Source: Magicicada septendecula (lineage: Eukaryota; Arthropoda; Insecta; Hemiptera; Cicadidae). From it: DNA of 64,000 nucleotides. The position numbers and the translations under genes were made by a program. Positions within the stretch are counted from its first letter, which is position 1. Every line of letters starts with the position of its first letter. Location of the stretch: assembly GCA_034769895.1 (NCBI GenBank), contig CM068372.1, positions 234,068,843 to 234,132,842 of the forward strand. The letters run 5' to 3'. Below the pieces are notes generated by a model, which saw only the letters and a list, made by a program, of their open reading frames with translations, did not search any database and was not told where the DNA came from. Positions 24,222 through 38,428 of the stretch are shown one piece after another.

Positions 24222-25697
24222 TAATAGGATATAATGGAACTTTAGAAAGGGATTATTTTGATGAGTGGAAGAACATTGTATGAAATGATTATAATATAAC
24301 ATAATATCTAATAAGAATAAAAAAGATGGTTGCCAGGGATGACGAAGGATATAGAATTTGTTGATTTGATTATTGAATAAATTTACATGAACGAAGACGA
24401 TTTAGTTAAAAGACGATCAGGAAAGATTTGATTCAATTTATATACAAAGTCCATAGCAATTTAAACAAACTGAATAATAAATCACAATAGTATGGTCAAC
24501 TATCATTTAACCGTATTATATAATTGGACAATCTAAAACCTATACAAGAAAGTAACGAAAAATAAAGGAAGAACTCTGATTGCAAAAATCCAGATAATGA
24601 ACAAATGTTAACTTAATTAACTAACAAAACCAGAGAAATAACTACCTGCATAAAGTGATATAATCCCATAACGCAAAAGAAACGAAAATAAAACACCAAA
24701 TTATATCGGAACTTCAGTTTCCACAATTCAACAGAAAAAACGTAGTTGGACTCGAAATTCGTCGAAGCACGTAACCACAAAACTCGGACCTTGGTGAACA
24801 AAAGGAGCGGTATTTCTGCATCCTCCCAGGACCAAGAATTCATCTTTATTTTAACTTGGAGCGAAGACTGACAAGAGCAATTTTATCTGCATGCTGTTAT
24901 TGACCAAACAAGACGAATAGGTTATCTGTACACTGCCTTATCGAGTCACGATGCCGAGCGGACGGTAACTACAATTATTTTAAATATTATTTAATAAAAT
25001 CTTAATTCTACATTGTAATACCTTGTATTCCTATTTAGGCATTTTCTGATCTTACTAACAGTTGAAAGAACCTTCACGCCCTGTATTTAAAGAAATATAA
25101 AATCATAACTGAAAATAATATAAAACCTTGAATCCGATCGATAATCGATTACTTCTGACATATAGCCTTTTGTATCTAACGTAAAAGAAACAACTTTGTT
25201 GGACAAGAAATATTAAATATTAATAAAGAATCCTTTCAGAATTCAGCTATCTTCTCATTTATGTAATATTTAGTGTAGTGTGAACAAAATATAAGATAAG
25301 TAGAGAGCGTAACTGATAATTGTCGTACGCGGTGGGCTAACCTACAAACTTCCGTTGTCTGGGAACCACAGCGCTATTCGCGGACTGCGTGGGTATTAAA
25401 GAGAAAGAGAATACAATAAAAATTTCTTCTCTTCTCTTCAACGCAGAATAGGCTTAAGCGAAAACTTCGAATTACACACTATACACATAACTTTCACCCA
25501 CCATAACACAATTATATTAAATAGAGAGGAACTGGGATATACTTAACATTATTATACCATATATTGCAATAAGATACAATATAAATAGAGAGGTTTTAAT
25601 GAGGACACACCCGTTAAGTTATAAATTGGCGAACCCAACAGTGGGGCTTTAGAAGATAGTGATACGGGATAAAAGGAGCACACACGAGAGATACTAT

Positions 25698-28280
25698 AAA
25701 TTGGCGCTTAACTAGTGTAGGGCTTAAGTTAAGTAAAACCTTGATTTTATAAATATTACTTAACACAAGTAGGCAACTGTTGGAGATTAAAATGCCTAAT
25801 ACCAGAGGTAAATCGAAGAAGAGGGCAGAAGACACGGAGAAGGAAGAAGGTGGACAGGAACAAGAAATAGAAGTAGTCACAGACAGTGAAATGAAACGAC
25901 AGACAGGCGATAAAGAAGAAAATGAAGTAATTATGGACACGGAAAGGGAAACAGTTGAAGAAGATTCTCAAGGGGACCAAATAGATAAAGCGGGAGCCAG
26001 AGAAGAACCAAGCTGGCAGGAAATGATGAGATTCATGGCAGCACAATTTAGAAAACAGGAGGAAAACTCAAAGAGACAGGAGGAAAAATTAGACAAAATG
26101 AGAGAAGATAACCAGAGACACCATGAAGAATTCAGGAAAATAATGAATGAAGGTTTCAGAAAGATAGATGAAAGAATGGATAGATGTTTAAAGAATATGA
26201 CTGAAACCCTAGACAGCACTTCCGAAGGTATTAAAGTAAATCCGAATTCAGAAGAGAGCAGCAAGGAAACAGAAATTGGAGAAGACCAAACGGCGTTACT
26301 ATCTGAAAATAAAAATAGAAGGAACAAAGAGAGTATCCAAACCATGGAAGAGAATATCAAGAAAATAAGAAAAATAGAGAGAAAGAACATATTAAATACA
26401 AAAGAAGAAATGGAGATGAGGAAGGGTGGATTAATTAATGTATTTAACTTCCCAATTAAAGAACAAAGAGAGTTAAGTAAAGGTAAGAATTATAGAAAAA
26501 ATTTAATAAAATTATCAAAAATAAACACCATAGAATAATAAAGAAAAGCTTAAATAAGCTTAAACCTCAATTAAATATGTTAACAATCGAAGAATATAAG
26601 ACAATATCATTTATATCTTTAATACGGAATATACCCGTAAAATATTTGGTAAATAGTCCAGATATCAAAGGGAAAAGAATGGTATTAAATATGGGTGATT
26701 ATGTTAGATTAGATGAGGTACAATACCTGCTAGTTAAAAAGGATCTAACTATGACCGAAAACCGTGACTTAAATGAAGACTTCAAATCCACAGAGTTACA
26801 TTACCAGATATACGAGAGGTATTTAACAAGTATTAAATTATTACGAACTTTATGGTAATCCGAGGAAAAGGAGTACCTGAATTAATGGACTATGGTTAGA
26901 AGAAGAAGTAGTCAACCAGAAAAAGGGGACTGATTTTCTGAAAACCGACCAGGCAAACATTTGGAAAGAAAGGAACTAAGTAAATAATATTAAATAAGTA
27001 ATAAAAAAATAATATGTTAATAAAAACACTAGGGCGAAAATATGTATGAATAAAAACCCCAAAATTCAAAAAGAAGTAAGAACGTCTTACTATATGTTTA
27101 CGAAAAGATTATGTTGAATGTGATTTAATAAAAACCACGAAATTCAAAAAGAAGTAAGAACGTCTTACTATGTGTTTACCAAGAAATTATTTTAAATATT
27201 TAAGAATAAACCCCCAATGTTAAAAAACTATATAAAGAAGAACTTACACAAAATAATTAAAAACAATATGATTTAAGATACATGCCAAAATGCCAAGAGA
27301 ATTGAAGAACAGATTACATAATTGTTTATAAGCAGTATGAATTAAAATGGAATAAGAAAAAATATACATCAACATAATTAGTAGTAATGTGATCAGACAA
27401 GATGGTAAAATAAGAAGAACAATGGATAATTTAATGACTATAATTCAGATGAAACTAAGTAATGATGATAATTAATGCAAATACAATTTAGAATTTCTTG
27501 GAAATGAAAATAATAAATGAGGAGATAGTACGCAGAATTTCTGTCACAAGAAAGAAGATCAAAGGTAGTTACAAATACTGACTGTCAAAAATGTTATCTG
27601 AAAATAGCTAATGAAAATAAGATGGAATCAAGAAGAAGGGAAATACATGTATAATTAAATGTAAAACGCGACAGCGTAACAAATCCCCAAGATGTTTATT
27701 ATTAGTCAAATAAAGAGACTACTATGATATTATTGTATTTTTTATAACTGACTGTAGATGAATTCCAGCAGTATTATATTGAAGTGTAGTGTGGCCAGCA
27801 GAGTATGAAGCCAAACAGTGCCTCTCTGAACTGTACCAGCTCACATGTTAGGGAATGTTAGGGAAATTGAATATTTAAGGGATAATAAAACCGCTGCGAA
27901 GATTGACATCAGATTGCAAAAGTATGAAGGAAGAAAACAGAAGGAAGATAGCTGACAGAAGATCAATGGAGAAACGCATTTGTAGAAGTAACTAGAAATA
28001 GGAGAATATTAAAACTAAATTTTACTGATTATTGTGACCAATCATTGACAAGTAATGTTTAAAAGAAACAAGCCAAGAGTATTAAATATAATTAATGAAT
28101 TGTCATCAAATAGAGAAAGGTGAATACGAGTACAAAATGTTACATTAAGAATTCCATCAATTACCATTAAAACTTTACGATGAATATAAGGAGGATATTC
28201 CAAGGCATGAAAAAGATATAAGTTTATTTTGACCCAAATTATATTCAGGTAAACTAAACTTCTTTAGGAGGGGAAGCATA
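25698..28280 (+). mobile_element. Array unit 4 internal region
   Basis: 2583 bp. It shares several private variants with unit 5 (PBS form GCTTAAC, one fewer A before the gag-like ATG, a codon change in the gag-like frame), so units 4 and 5 are recent copies of each other. It is the last unit with the AGGAGGGGA tract. Confidence 0.88.
25792..26899 (+). pseudogene. Gag-like region, unit 4 (fossil)
   Basis: Counterpart of the unit 3 frame, broken by about two breaks. In this unit and unit 5 an in-frame ATG four codons upstream of the usual start also opens the frame. Confidence 0.75.
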
Positions 28281-30772
28281 TGTAACGTAATGAAAATACG
28301 GTCCCCGACGTTACATAAATCAACTTATAAGATTTAGAATAGAGAAAAAAATGTATTAATTATCCACACTTGTAAAAGGTCAGAAACCCAACCCATGATT
28401 GATTAAATAAAATAAGAATACAAGGTAGAAAGATAAGAAATTAATAATGATAATAATAATAAACCTCAAGGTTCAGTGAGAGGTAAACAACAGACATTGA
28501 CAAATAATGTAAAAACTAATTTTGACTGTTTCATAATAATTAATGTTTTAAAGTAGATGAGAATGAATAAATGTTGTATGACTTAAGTTACTCAAATGTA
28601 CCTGTTATTAATTGTATCATGTTATATTGTTATCATGATAGTGATGTTATTTTTTGTGTGTAGCAAGTAAAGTTATTCTGTTAATAGAATACCAGGTAAA
28701 TAAGTATTATATGTTATCAATTTACCATTATAGAGCTGTTGTTAAACTTAGTAATTGATTACTAGTTGATTTCATTTTATGTGTTATCCATATGTCATGA
28801 AAAAGCTTTTGTTAGATTTTATAGAGTTAATTATTTGTATACATGTACTTAGATAGTAAGATGATTATAATTGTAAACTTGGCCAAAAAGGCTATAATTG
28901 TTAACGAGATACAAAAGAGTTTAGTACAACCATGTCATAAACAGATAAACGATTCTATAATATTGCAGATAGTAACAAGTTAAATTCAGAAGTAGATCAA
29001 GATATAATGATAGGCCTAACAACCAGTAACATTATATAGTAAGTCAGATCAGAAAGGTTAGGTAAAGAAATTTGTAACATATACTAAATAAAATCTAATG
29101 AGTTAGGAGAAGTTAATAATAATTGCTAATAACAAATAAATAAATTCAAATTAAATAAATTCTTATAATGCCATAGTGCAATGATACCGACAGATAATGT
29201 TTTGTAACAGAAAAATAATATTTGTTAAAATAAATAGACTAAGAAGAAACGACAGCAAAGTATATAAAAATTAGTAACAAGCAGTAGTTAAGATTATAAT
29301 AGGATATAATGGAAATTTAGAAAGGGATTATTTTGATGAGTGGAAGAACATTGTATGAAATGATTATAATATAACATAATATCCAATAAGAATAAAAAAG
29401 ATGGTTGCCAGGGACGACGAAGGATATAGAATTTGTTGATTTGATTATTGAATAAATTTACATGAACGAAGACGATTTAGTTAAAAGACGATCAGGAAAG
29501 ATTTGATTCAATTTATATACAAAGTCCATAGCAATTTAAACAAACTGAATAATAAATCACAATAGTATGGTCAACTATCATTTAACCGTATTATATAATT
29601 GGACAATCTAAAACCTATACACGAAAGTAACGAAAAATAAAGGAAGAACTCTGATTGCAAAAATCCAGATAATGAACAAATGTTAACTTAATTAACTAAC
29701 AAAACCAGAGAAATAACTACCTGCATAAAGTGATATAATCCCATAATGCAAAAGAAACGAAAATAAAACACCAAATTATATCGGAACTTCAGTTTCCACA
29801 ATTCAACAGAAAAAACGTAGTTGGACTCGAAATTCGTCGAAGCACGTAACCACAAAACTCGGACCTTGGTGAACAAAAGGAGCGGTATTTCTGCATCCTC
29901 CCAGGACCAAGAATTCATCTTTATTTTAACTTGGAGCGAAGACTGACAAGAGCAATTTTATCTGCATGCTGTTATTGACCAAACAAGACGAATAGGTTAT
30001 CTGTACACTGCCTTATCGAGTCACGATGCCGAGCGGACGGTAACTACAATTATTTTAAATATTATTTAATAAAATCTTAATTCTACATTGTAATACCTTG
30101 TATTCCTATTTAGGCATTTTCTGATCTTACTAACAGTTGAAAGAACCTTCACGCCCTGTATTTAAAGAAATATAAAATCATAACTGAAAATAATATAAAA
30201 CCTTGAATCCGATCGATAATCGATTACTTCTGACATATAGCCTTTTGTATCTAACGTAAAAGAAACAACTTTGTTGGACAAGAAATATTAAATATTAATA
30301 AAGAATCCTTTCAGAATTCAGCTATCTTCTCATTTATGTAATATTTAGTGTAGTGTGAACAAAATATAAGATAAGTAGAGAGCGTAACTGATAATTGTCG
30401 TACGCGGTGGGCTAACCTACAAACTTCCGTTGTCTGGGAACCACAGCGCTATTCGCGGACTGCGTGGGTATTAAAGAGAAAGAGAATACAATAAAAATTT
30501 CTTCTCTTCTCTTCAACGCAGAATAGGCTTAAGCGAAAACTTCGAATTACACACTATACACATAACTTTCACCCACCATAACACAATTATATTAAATAGA
30601 GAGGAACTGGGATATACTTAACATTATTATACCATATATTGCAATAAGATACAATATAAATAGAGAGGTTTTAATGAGGACACACCCGTTAAGTTATAAA
30701 TTGGCGAACCCAACAGTGGGGCTTTAGAAGATAGTGATACGGGATAAAAGGAGCACACACGAGAGATACTAT
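28281..30772 (+). repeat. Array LTR 5
   Basis: 2492 bp, uninterrupted. It lacks the Helitron carried by LTR 4, which shows the order of events. Confidence 0.9.
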
Positions 30773-33354
30773 AAATTGGCGCTTAACTAGTGTAGGGCTT
30801 AAGTTAAGTAAAACCTTGATTTTATAAATATTACTTAACACAAGTAGGCAACTGTTGGAGATTAAAATGCCTAATACCAGAGGTAAATCGAAGAAGAGGG
30901 CAGAAGACACGGAGAAGGAAGAAGGTGGACAGGAACAAGAAATAGAAGTAGTCACAGACAGTGAAATGGAACGACAGACAGGCGATAAAGAAGAAAATGA
31001 AGTAATTATGGACACGGAAAGGGAAACAGTTGAAGAAGATTCTCAAGGGGACCAAATACATAAAGCGGGAGCCAGAGAAGAACCAAGCTGGCAGGAAATG
31101 ATGAGATTCATGGCAGCACAATTTAGAAAACAGGAGGAAAACTCAAAGAGACAGGAGGAAAAATTAGACAAAATGAGAGAAGATAACCAGAGACACCATG
31201 AAGAATTCAGGAAAATAATGAATGAAGGTTTCAGAAAGATAGATGAAAGAATGGATAGATGTTTAAAGAATATGACTGAAACCCTAGACAGCACTTCCGA
31301 AGGTATTAAAGTAAATCCGAATTCAGAAGAGAGCAGCAAGGAAACAGAAATTGGAGAAGACCAAACGGCGTTACTATCTGAAAATAAAAATAGAAGGAAC
31401 AAAGAGAGTATCCAAACCATGGAAGAGAATATCAAGAAAATAAGAAAAATAGAGAGAAAGAACATATTAAATACAAAAGAAGAAATGGAGATGAGGAAGG
31501 GTGGATTAATTAATGTATTTAACTTCCCAATTAAAGAACAAAGAGAGTTAAGTAAAGGTAAGAATTATAGAAAAAATTTAATAAAATTATCAAAAATAAA
31601 CACCATAGAATAATAAAGAAAAGCTTAAATAAGCTTAAACCTCAATTAAATATGTTAACAATCGAAGAATATAAGACAATATCATTTATATCTTTAATAC
31701 GGAATATACCCGTAAAATATTTGGTAAATAGTCCAGATATCAAAGGGAAAAGAATGGTATTAAATATGGGTGATTATGTTAGATTAGATGAGGTACAATA
31801 CCTGCTAGTTAAAAAGGATCTAACTATGACCGAAAACCGTGACTTAAATGAAGACTTCAAATCCACAGAGTTACATTACCAGATATACGAGAGGTATTTA
31901 ACAAGTATTAAATTATTACGAACTTTATGGTAATCCGAGGAAAAGGAGTACCTGAATTAATGGACTATGGTTAGAAGAAGAAGTAGTCAACCAGAAAAAG
32001 GGGACTGATTTTCTGAAAACCGACCAGGCAAACATTTGGAAAGAAAGGAACTAAGTAAATAATATTAAATAAGTAATAAAAAAATAATATGTTAATAAAA
32101 ACACTAGGACGAAAATATGTATGAATAAAAACCCCAAAATTCAAAAAGAAGTAAGAACGTCTTACTATATGTTTACGAAAAGATTATGTTGAATGTGATT
32201 TAATAAAAACCACGAAATTCAAAAAGAAGTAAGAACGTCTTACTATGTGTTTACCAAGAAATTATTTTAAATATTTAAGAATAAACCCCCAATGTTAAAA
32301 AACTATATAAAGAAGAACTTACACAAAATAATTAAAAACAATATGATTTAAGATACATGCCAAAATGCCAAGAGAATTGAAGAACAGATTACATAATTGT
32401 TTATAAGCAGTATGAATTAAAATGGAATAAGAAAAAATATACATCAACATAATTAGTAGTAATGTGATCAGACAAGATGGTAAAATAAGAAGAACAATGG
32501 ATAATTTAATGACTATAATTAAGATGAAACTAAGTAATGATGATAATTAATGCAAATACAATTTAGAATTTCTTGGAAATGAAAATAATAAATGAGGAGA
32601 TAGTACGCAGAATTTCTGTCACAAGAAAGAAGATCAAAGGTAGTTACAAATACTGACTGTCAAAAATGTTATCTGAAAATAGCTAATGAAAATAAGATGG
32701 AATCAAGAAGAAGGGAAATACATGTATAATTAAATGTAAAACGCGACAGCGTAACAAATCCCCAAGATGTTTATTATTAGTCAAATAAAGAGACTACTAT
32801 GATATTATTGTATTTTTTATAACTGACTGTAGATGAATTCCAGCAGTATTATATTGAAGTGTAGTGTGGCCAGCAGAGTATGAAGCCAAACAGTGCCTCT
32901 CTGAACTGTACCAGCTCACATGTTAGGGAATGTTAGGAAATTGAATATTTAAGGGATAATAAAACCGCTGCGAAGATTGACATCAGATTGCAAAAGTATG
33001 AAGGAAGAAAACAGAAGGAAGATAGCTGACAGAAGATCAATGGAGAAACGCATTTGTAGAAGTAACTAGAAATAGGAGAATATTAAAACTAAATTTTACT
33101 GATTATTGTGACCAATCATTGACAAGTAATGTTTAAAAGAAACAAGCCAAGAGTATTAAATATAATTAATGAATTGTCATCAAATAGAGAAAGGTGAATA
33201 CGAGTACAAAATGTTACATTAAGAATTCCATCAATTACCATTAAAACTTTACGATGAATATAAGGAGGATATTCCAAGGCATGAAAAAGATATAAGTTTA
33301 TTTTGACCCAAATTATATTCAGGTAAACTAAACTTCTTTAGGAGGTGAAGCATA
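30773..33354 (+). mobile_element. Array unit 5 internal region
   Basis: 2582 bp, closest to unit 4. It is the first unit with the AGGAGGTGA polypurine variant found in units 5-8. Confidence 0.88.
30867..31974 (+). pseudogene. Gag-like region, unit 5 (fossil)
   Basis: Almost the same as unit 4, with about two breaks shared with that unit, so the breaks predate the duplication of the pair. Confidence 0.75.
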
Positions 33355-35846
33355 TGTAACGTAATGAAAATACGGTCCCCGACGTTACATAAATCAACTT
33401 ATAAGATTTAGAATAGAGAAAAAAATGTATTAATTATCCACACTTGTAAAAGGTCAGAAACCCAACCCATGATTGATTAAATAAAATAAGAATACAAGGT
33501 AGAAAGATAAGAAATTAATAATGATAATAATAATAAACCTCAAGGTTCAGTGAGAGGTAAACAACAGACATTGACAAATAATGTAAAAACTAATCTTGAC
33601 TGTTTCATAATAATTAATGTTTTAAAGTAGATGAGAATGAATAAATGTTGTATGACTTAAGTTACTCAAATGTACCTGTTATTAATTGTATCATGTTATA
33701 TTGTTATCATGATAGTGATGTTATTTTTTGTGTGTAGCAAGTAAAGTTATTCTGTTAATAGAATACCAGGTAAATAAGTATTATGTGTTATCAATTTACC
33801 ATTATAGAGCTGTTGTTAAACTTAGTAATTGATTACTAGTTGATTTCATTTTATGTGTTATCCATATGTCATGAAAAAGCTTTTGTTAGATTTTATAGAG
33901 TTAATTATTTGTATACATGTACTTAGATAGTAAGATGATTATAATTGTAAACTTGGCCAAAAAGGCTATAATTGTTAACGAGATACAAAAGAGTTTAGTA
34001 CAACCATGTCATAAACAGATAAACGATTCTATAATATTGCAGATAGTAACAAGTTAAATTCAGAAGTAGATCAAGATATAATGATAGGCCTAACAACCAG
34101 TAACATTATATAGTAAGTCAGATCAGAAAGGTTAGGTAAAGAAATTTGTAACATATACTAAATAAAATCTAATGAGTTAGGAGAAGTTAATAATAATTGC
34201 TAATAACAAATAAATAAATTCAAATTAAATAAATTCTTATAATGCCATAGTGCAATGATACCGACAGATAATGTTTTGTAACAGAAAAATAATATTTGTT
34301 AAAATAAATAGACTAAGAAGAAACGACAGCAAAGTATATAAAAATTAGTAACAAGCAGTAGTTAAGATTATAATAGGATATAATGGAAATTTAGAAAGGG
34401 ATTATTTTGATGAGTGGAAGAACATTGTATGAAATGATTATAATATAACATAATATCCAATAAGAATAAAAAAGATGGTTGCCAGGGACGACGAAGGATA
34501 TAGAATTTGTTGATTTGATTATTGAATAAATTTACATGAACGAAGACGATTTAGTTAAAAGACGATCAGGAAAGATTTGATTCAATTTATATACAAAGTC
34601 CATAGCAATTTAAACAAACTGAATAATAAATCACAATAGTATGGTCAACTATCATTTAACCGTATTATATAATTGGACAATCTAAAACCTATACACGAAA
34701 GTAACGAAAAATAAAGGAAGAACTCTGATTGCAAAAATCCAGATAATGAACAAATGTTAACTTAATTAATTAACAAAACCAGAGAAATAACTACCTGCAT
34801 AAAGTGATATAATCCCATAATGCAAAAGAAACGAAAATAAAACACCAAATTATATCGGAACTTCAGTTTCCACAATTCAACAGAAAAAACGTAGTTGGAC
34901 TCGAAATTCGTCGAAGCACGTAACCACAAAACTCGGACCTTGGTGAACAAAAGGAGCGGTATTTCTGCATCCTCCCAGGACCAAGAATTCATCTTTATTT
35001 TAACTTGGAGCGAAGACTGACAAGAGCAATTTTATCTGCATGCTGTTATTGACCAAACAAGACGAATAGGTTATCTGTACACTGCCTTATCGAGTCACGA
35101 TGCCGAGCGGACGGTAACTACAATTATTTTAAATATTATTTAATAAAATCTTAATTCTACATTGTAATACCTTGTATTCCTATTTAGGGATTTTCTGATC
35201 TTACTAACAGTTGAAAGAACCTTCACGCCCTGTATTTAAAGAAATATAAAATCATAACTGAAAATAATATAAAACCTTGAATCCGATCGATAATCGATTA
35301 CTTCTGACATATAGCCTTTTGTATCTAACGTAAAAGAAACAACTTTGTTGGACAAGAAATATTAAATATTAATAAAGAATCCTTTCAGAATTCAGCTATC
35401 TTCTCATTTATGTAATATTTAGTGTAGTGTGAACAAAATATAAGATAAGTAGAGAGCGTAACTGATAATTGTCGTACGCGGTGGGCTAACCTACAAACTT
35501 CCGTTGTCTGGGAACCACAGCGCTATTCGCGGACTGCGTGGGTATTAAAGAGAAAGAGAATACAATAAAAATTTCTTCTCTTCTCTTCAACGCAGAATAG
35601 GCTTAAGCGAAAACTTCGAATTACACACTATACACATAACTTTCACCCACCATAACACAATTATATTAAATAGAGAGGAACTGGGATTTACTTAACATTA
35701 TTATACCATATATTGCAATAAGATACAATATAAATAGAGAGGTTTTAACGAGGACACACCCGTTAAGTTATAAATTGGCGAACCCAACAGTGGGGCTTTA
35801 GAAGACAGTGATACGGGATAAAAGGAGCACACACGAGAGATACTAT
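33355..35846 (+). repeat. Array LTR 6
   Basis: 2492 bp, uninterrupted. Its 3' end has the GAGATACTAT form shared with LTRs 4 and 5. Confidence 0.9.
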
Positions 35847-38428
35847 AAATTGGCACTCAACTAGTGTAGGGCTTAAGTTAAGTAAAACCTTGATTTTATA
35901 AATATTACTTAACACAAGTAGGCAACTGTTGGAGATTAAAAATGCCTAATACCAGAGGTAAATCGAAGAAGAGGGCAGAAGACACGGAGAAGGAAGAAGG
36001 TGGACAGGAACAAGAAATAGAAGTAGTCACAGAGAGTGAAATGGAACGACAGACAGGCGATAAAGAAGAAAATGAAGTAATTATGGACACGGAAAGGGAA
36101 ACAGTTGAAGAAGATGCTCAAGGGGACCAAATAGATAAAGCGGGAGCCAGAGAAGAACCAAGCTGGCAGGAAATGATGAGATTCATGGCAGCACAATTTA
36201 GAAAACAGGAGGAAAACTCAAAGAGACAGGAGGAAAAATTAGACAAAATGAGAGAAGATAACCAGAGACACCATGAAGAATTCAGGAAAATAATGAATGA
36301 AGGTTTTTGAAAAATAGATGAAAGAATGGATAGATGTTTAAAGAATATGACTGAAACCCTAGACAGCACTTCCGAAGGTATTAAAGTAAATCCGAATTCA
36401 GAAGAGAGCAGCAAGGAAACAGAAATTGGAGAAGACCAAACGGCGTTACTATCTGAAAATAAAAATAGAAGGAACAAAGAGAGTATCGAAACCATGGAAG
36501 AGAATATCAAGAAAATAAGAAAAATAGATAGAAAGAAAATATTAAATACAAAAGAAGAAATGGAGATGAGGAAGGGTGGATTAATTAATGTATTTAACTT
36601 CCCAATTAAAGAACAAAGAGAGTTAAGTAAAGGTAAGAGTTATAGAAAAAATTTAATAAAATTATCAAAAATAAATCACCATAGAATAATAAAGAAAAAT
36701 TTAAATAAGCTTAAACCTCAATTAAATATGTTAAAAATCGAAGAATATCAGACAATATCATTTATATATTTAATACGGAATATACCCGTAAAATATTTGG
36801 TAAATAGTCCAGATATCAAAGGGAAAAGAATGGTATTAAATATGGGTGATTATGTTAGATTAGATGAGGTACAATACCTGCTAGTTAAAAAGGATCTAAC
36901 TATGACCGAAAACCGTGACTTAAATGAAGACTTCGAATCCACAGAGTTACAGTACCAGATATACGAGAGGTATTTAACAAGTATAAAAATCATTACGAAC
37001 TTTACGGTAATCCGAGGAAAAGGAGTACCTGAATTAATGGACTACGGTTAGAAGAAGAAGTAGTCAACCAGAAAAAGGGGACTGATTTTCTGAAAACCGA
37101 CCAGGCAAACATTTGGAAAGAAAGGAACTAAGTAAATAATATTAAATAAGTAATAAAAAAATAATATGTTAATAAAAACACTAGGACGAAAATATGTATG
37201 AATAAAAACCCCAAAATTCAAAAAGAAGTAAGAACGTCTTACTATATGTTTACGAAAAGATTATGTTGAATGTGATTTAATAAAAACCACAAAATTCAAA
37301 AAGAAGTAAGAACGTCTTACTATGTGTTTACCAAGAAATTATTTTAAATATTTAAGAATAAATCCCCAATTTTAAAAAACTATATAAAGAAGAACTTACA
37401 CAAAATAATTAAAAACAATATGATTTAAGATACATGCCAAAATGCCAAGAGAATTGAAGAACAGATTACATAATTGTTTATAACCAGTATGAATTAAAAT
37501 GGAATAAGAAAAAATATACATCAACATAATTAGTGGTAATGTGATCAGACAAGATGGTAAAATAAGAAGAACAATGGATAATTTAATGACTATAATTAAG
37601 ATGAAACTTAGTAATGATGATAATTAATGCAAATACAATTTAGAATTTCTTGGAAATGAAAATAATAAATGAAGAGATAGTACGTAGAATTTCTGTCACA
37701 AGAAAGAAGATCAAAGGTAGTTACAAATACTGACTGTCAAAAATGTTATCTGAAAATAGCTAATGAAAATAAGATGGAATCAAGAAGAAGGGAAATACAT
37801 GTATAATTAAATGTAAAACGCGACAGCGTAACGAATCCCCAAGATGTTTATTATTAGTCAAATAGACTACTATGATATTATTGTATTTTTTATAACTGAC
37901 TGTAGATGAATTCCAGCAGTATTATATTGAAGTGTAGTGTGGCCAGCAGAGTATGAAGCCAAACAGTGCCTCTCTGAACTGTACCAGCTCACATGTTAGG
38001 GAATGTTAGGGAAATTGAATATTTAAGGGATAATAAAACCGCTGCGAAGATTGACATCAGATTGCAAAAGTATGAAGGAAGAAAACAGAAGGAAGATAGC
38101 TGACAGAAGATCAATGGAGAAACGCATTTGTAGAAGTAACTAGAAATAGGAGAATATTAAAACTAAATTTTACTGATTATTGTGACCAATCATTGACAAG
38201 TAATGTTTAAAAGAAACAAGCCAAGAGTATTAAATATAATTAATGAATTGTCATCAAATAGAGAAAGGTGAATACGAGTACAAAATGTTATATTAAGAAT
38301 TCCATCAATTACCATTAAAACTTTACGATGAATATAAGGAGGATATTCCAAGGCATGAAAAAGATATAAGTTTATTTTGACCCAAATTATATTCAGGTAA
38401 ACTAAACTTCTTTAGGAGGTGAAGCATA
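35847..38428 (+). mobile_element. Array unit 6 internal region
   Basis: 2582 bp. Like unit 1, and unlike its neighbours, it lacks the AAGAG insertion. It shares other variants with unit 7 (GAAACCATGGAAGAG context, MLKIEEY instead of MLTIEEY). Confidence 0.88.
35942..37051 (+). pseudogene. Gag-like region, unit 6 (fossil)
   Basis: Same length as the unit 3 frame, broken by about one break within the coiled-coil half. Confidence 0.75.

Larger units (their letters stand above)
21977..25697 (+). repeat. Array LTR 4, split by a Helitron
   Basis: 3721 bp, of which 1229 bp is the Helitron at 22993-24221, leaving 2492 bp. The insertion is private to this LTR. Confidence 0.9.
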